Positions 42,915-44,684 of a stretch of DNA of 44,684 nt are shown piece after piece. Every line of letters begins with the position of its first letter. Within the stretch, counting starts at the first letter, position 1. This DNA comes from Candidatus Angelobacter sp. Gp1-AA117 (lineage in GTDB: Bacteria; Acidobacteriota; Terriglobia; Terriglobales; Acidobacteriaceae). The notes below the pieces were generated by a model, which was not told where the DNA came from, searched no databases, and saw only the letters and a program-made list of their open reading frames with translations. Both the position numbers and the translations under genes were made by a program. The stretch spans positions 1-44,684 of the forward strand of contig QHVI01000054.1 in NCBI GenBank assembly GCA_003223515.1. Direction: 5' to 3'.

Positions 42915-42943
42915 AAAGCGCACCTCGTAATGAGGTGCGCTTT
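42915..42943. terminator. Perfect hairpin, probable terminator
   Basis: AAAGCGCACCTC (42915-42926), loop GTAAT, GAGGTGCGCTTT (42932-42943). Twelve-base-pair stem with A/T ends, downstream of the gene remnant. Confidence 0.7.
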
Positions 42944-42977
42944 CCAGTTTCATTAGTGCCGTTTCGAGACAAAAAGA

Positions 42978-43000
42978 GACCACCTGGAAGGCAGGTGGTC
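42978..43000. terminator. Second hairpin, possible terminator
   Basis: GACCACCTG (42978-42986), loop GAAGG, CAGGTGGTC (42992-43000), preceded by AAAAAG, so it could act as a minus-strand terminator. Confidence 0.5.
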
Positions 43001-43964
43001 CTTCAGCAGCATTCAATGGCTGCCGGTTAAGACCGTTGTCCTGTCGCTTATGACCGTCAACTCAAAATAGCTGAGATGAACCGGAACACGGAACAAACGG
43101 TGTTAACTTGTTTGCCTGTAACCTGATACGGCCTTCCGGTTGCCGTTTCCTGTTCCGGTACAGAAGCGGAACAGCCCTCAATCCATTGCCCAAATTGCCA
43201 AAATTTGTAATTGCCACCATTGATGCGAACAAAAATCCCAGATTGCATTGCCAATGTCATGGCTCTATACCTTCGTACTATTGCGAAAAAAAGCCCCCTC
43301 ACCGGCACACAATTCCTGTAAGACCTGATGACGGTGGAATACATAACGTTGGCCCGGTCTCGTGCAAGTAGTCACAGCCTGCCACCTAGGGGACGCTATA
43401 GAAATACTACTATATTAAAGGGAAGTCAAGAGGTGGAGCGGGGAAAATTTGGGGTCAAATTCGTGAGATCAAGACAGCAAGACAAGCCGTTGGCCCTTGG
43501 CCGTTAGCGTACCAAAAGAAACACCTTTACCACAGCGTAGCGGAGCCACCACCAAAACGTTTTACCGCAGAGGACGCAAAGGACGCAAAGGTAACAAAAG
43601 TAGCTGATGTGTATTGAATTTGGCGGTGTGTTGCTCCCTATGACCCACCCATCCTTGGCTGTGCGGGAGAATTCGTCGCAAGCAGAGAAGAATTCGAACG
43701 TTAGTAATGCAGAGGACGCGGAGGAAGTCCAAAATGGAAGAGGCCTAGAAGAAGGGCAGGCAAAGTTGTAGAGACTAAGGATGCAAGGAACCAACGAAGG
43801 AGGAATTGAACAGGGCGAGAAAGTCCTCTGAGAAATCCTTTGGGTAGACTCAACCTGCTGGCTTGGGCTCAGAGGGTTGGATCTGACCTTTGGACGCAGA
43901 GGACTTTCTAGGGATGCACAATGTGACCGGAAGAAGTTTTCCGTTCCGCCAAAGTGCGTTTGGC
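43001..43964. other. Gene-poor stretch of nearly 1 kb
   Basis: No convincing gene. 43140-43260 has repeated ATTGCCA words and AT-rich stretches; 43561-43600 is a dispersed repeat; 43700-43910 contains scattered ACGCAGAGGAC-type words. Frames open here on the minus strand translate the repeat and look artificial. Confidence 0.5.
43561..43600 (-). repeat. Dispersed ACCGCAGAGGACGCAAAGGA repeat
   Basis: The clearest copy in the window: ACCGCAGAGG, ACGCAAAGG, ACGCAAAGG, TAACAAAAG. Reverse complement of the 11072-11103 type. Confidence 0.8.
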
Positions 43965-44684
43965 CTAGTCTGGTCGTTGTGAAGTTTTCTTCACGAGTTG
44001 CATTCCCCATGTGGTACCGTCTGGAGGATTCTCGGGCCGAAGTTCACCTGAAAAGGTGGGGATGAGTGCCAGTGGCGCAACCGACTTCCAGTGCCACTTG
44101 GGGTGATATCGCCCATCTGTTACATATGACTCTACATCTGATTCTAGTGTTAAGCTGTTTCCATTCATTAATGTCGCCTTACCATTGCTGAGTTTGAAAA
44201 GGAGTGTACGCTTATCTCTGCTTGGCGTCTTTCCCAATTGAATTCCTCACCGGAAAATATTAGCTGCTCGTTCTCCTTTTTGAAATCCAGATGACCAGTC
44301 CAGCTGGCACTAGCGCCAATGACGTCCCATGCCCAGTCGCCGACAATCAGATCATCAGAGGCCAAATGAAATCTTGCTGCAGCCCGCGTCTGAGCCTGAG
44401 TTTCCAAGTATTTCATATTGTCTTCTAAGCGGCCGTCGATCCAATGCGCCACAACCATCAGTGCTCCTAATGTCCCTCCTACCTTGAATGCTCGCCACCC
44501 AAAACTGGCCCCTTGGATTCCGCCAAGAAACCGATAAATCCAGGATGTAATCCCCGTAGACAGAAAAATCGCAATCATTGTTGGCGGAAAGTGATAAGCA
44601 TAGAGAGCTATACTGGCACCGAGAGTGAACAGCGAAACACAGATAACAACCTTATCTTCACCTGAAAGCTGTTTCGCCTTCTTC
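43965..44684 (-). pseudogene. Membrane protein gene, probably frameshifted and running off the window edge
   Basis: On the minus strand the frame is open from the window edge (44684) to 44168, giving KQLSGEDKVVICVSLFTLGA, ALYAYHFPPTMIAIFL and onward: three membrane helices, then a soluble part with TGHLDFKKENEQLIFSGEEFNWE. It then runs into RRQAEISVHSFSNS and a stop. A different frame covering 44237-43965 (GKTPSRDKRTLLFKLSNGK ... LTLESDVESYV ... KWHWKSVAPLALIPTF) reads like its natural continuation, so a one-base shift near 44225-44240 is likely. The family is not recognised. The true start lies outside the window. A sequencing error would give the same picture. Confidence 0.5.

Noticed and set aside
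43057-43344. 95-codon minus-strand ORF
   Set aside because: No ribosome-binding site, no recognisable pattern, and poor codon character in an AT-rich intergenic stretch.
43504-44010. 168-codon minus-strand ORF
   Set aside because: It translates the dispersed repeat (YLCVLCVLCGKT), a typical artefact, and overlaps the better-supported frame at 43965.

Overview
The window reads as a chromosomal segment of a free-living Gram-negative heterotroph, most likely an acidobacterium. That is inference, from the family mix (a GAF-TonB fusion, BlaI/BlaR1 beside HtrA, a large Ig-repeat S8/S53-like protease, outer-membrane beta-barrel and TonB proteins, bacterial GH47) and from the abundance of short dispersed palindromes and heptad-type repeats between genes. 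No rRNA, tRNA, CRISPR array, transposase or phage gene was recognised. Several genes carry lesions (two in-frame stops, one frameshift, two gene remnants), so the genome is either decaying locally or the assembly holds point errors.

Layout. 1-6200 (+): end of an FAD-dependent oxidoreductase/halogenase-like protein, a copper-ligand-less cupredoxin-like protein, a secreted multicopper oxidase with two unusual inserts, a SAM methyltransferase, and a pair resembling the MosB and MosA subunits of molybdenum storage protein. 6290-6640: paired palindromic repeats. 6670-8990 (-): groES-groEL with a CIRCE operator overlapping a near-perfect sigma70 promoter. 9350-10500 (+): an M48 metalloprotease whose membrane-anchor region is cut off by a UAG. 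11190-12580 (+): a MATE exporter. 13000-15050 (+): a small coiled-coil protein and a GAF-TM-TonB_C protein. 15380-18660: a KdpD/KdpE system in which KdpD is split into two divergently transcribed genes with no kdpFABC nearby. 19290-23485 (+): a 1397-residue secreted protease with Ig-like repeats. 23570-26376 (-): an outer-membrane beta-barrel protein, glutamine synthetase and an unknown protein. 26604-28905 (+): an amino-acid permease with one nonsense codon, overlapping an amidohydrolase. 29133-31085 (+): htpG. 31209-31733 (-): a DinB-like protein. 32037-35349 (+): blaI-blaR1-htrA, with a shared palindrome upstream of both blaI and htrA. 35487-41118 (+): a Ycf46-like AAA+ ATPase and a very large multi-pass protein with a periplasmic-binding-like region. 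41180-42583 (-): a secreted GH47-type mannosidase. 42600-44684: gene remnants, repeats and a frameshifted membrane protein running off the edge.

Functional theme. Much of the window concerns envelope and protein homeostasis: GroESL, HtpG, HtrA, M48, BlaI/BlaR1 and the split Kdp kinase. The strongest candidates for something undescribed are the MosB/MosA-like pair in a redox cluster without visible nitrogenase genes, the multicopper oxidase with a duplicated four-Cys insert, the divergent split KdpD, the putative BlaI control of htrA, and the large receptor-like membrane protein.
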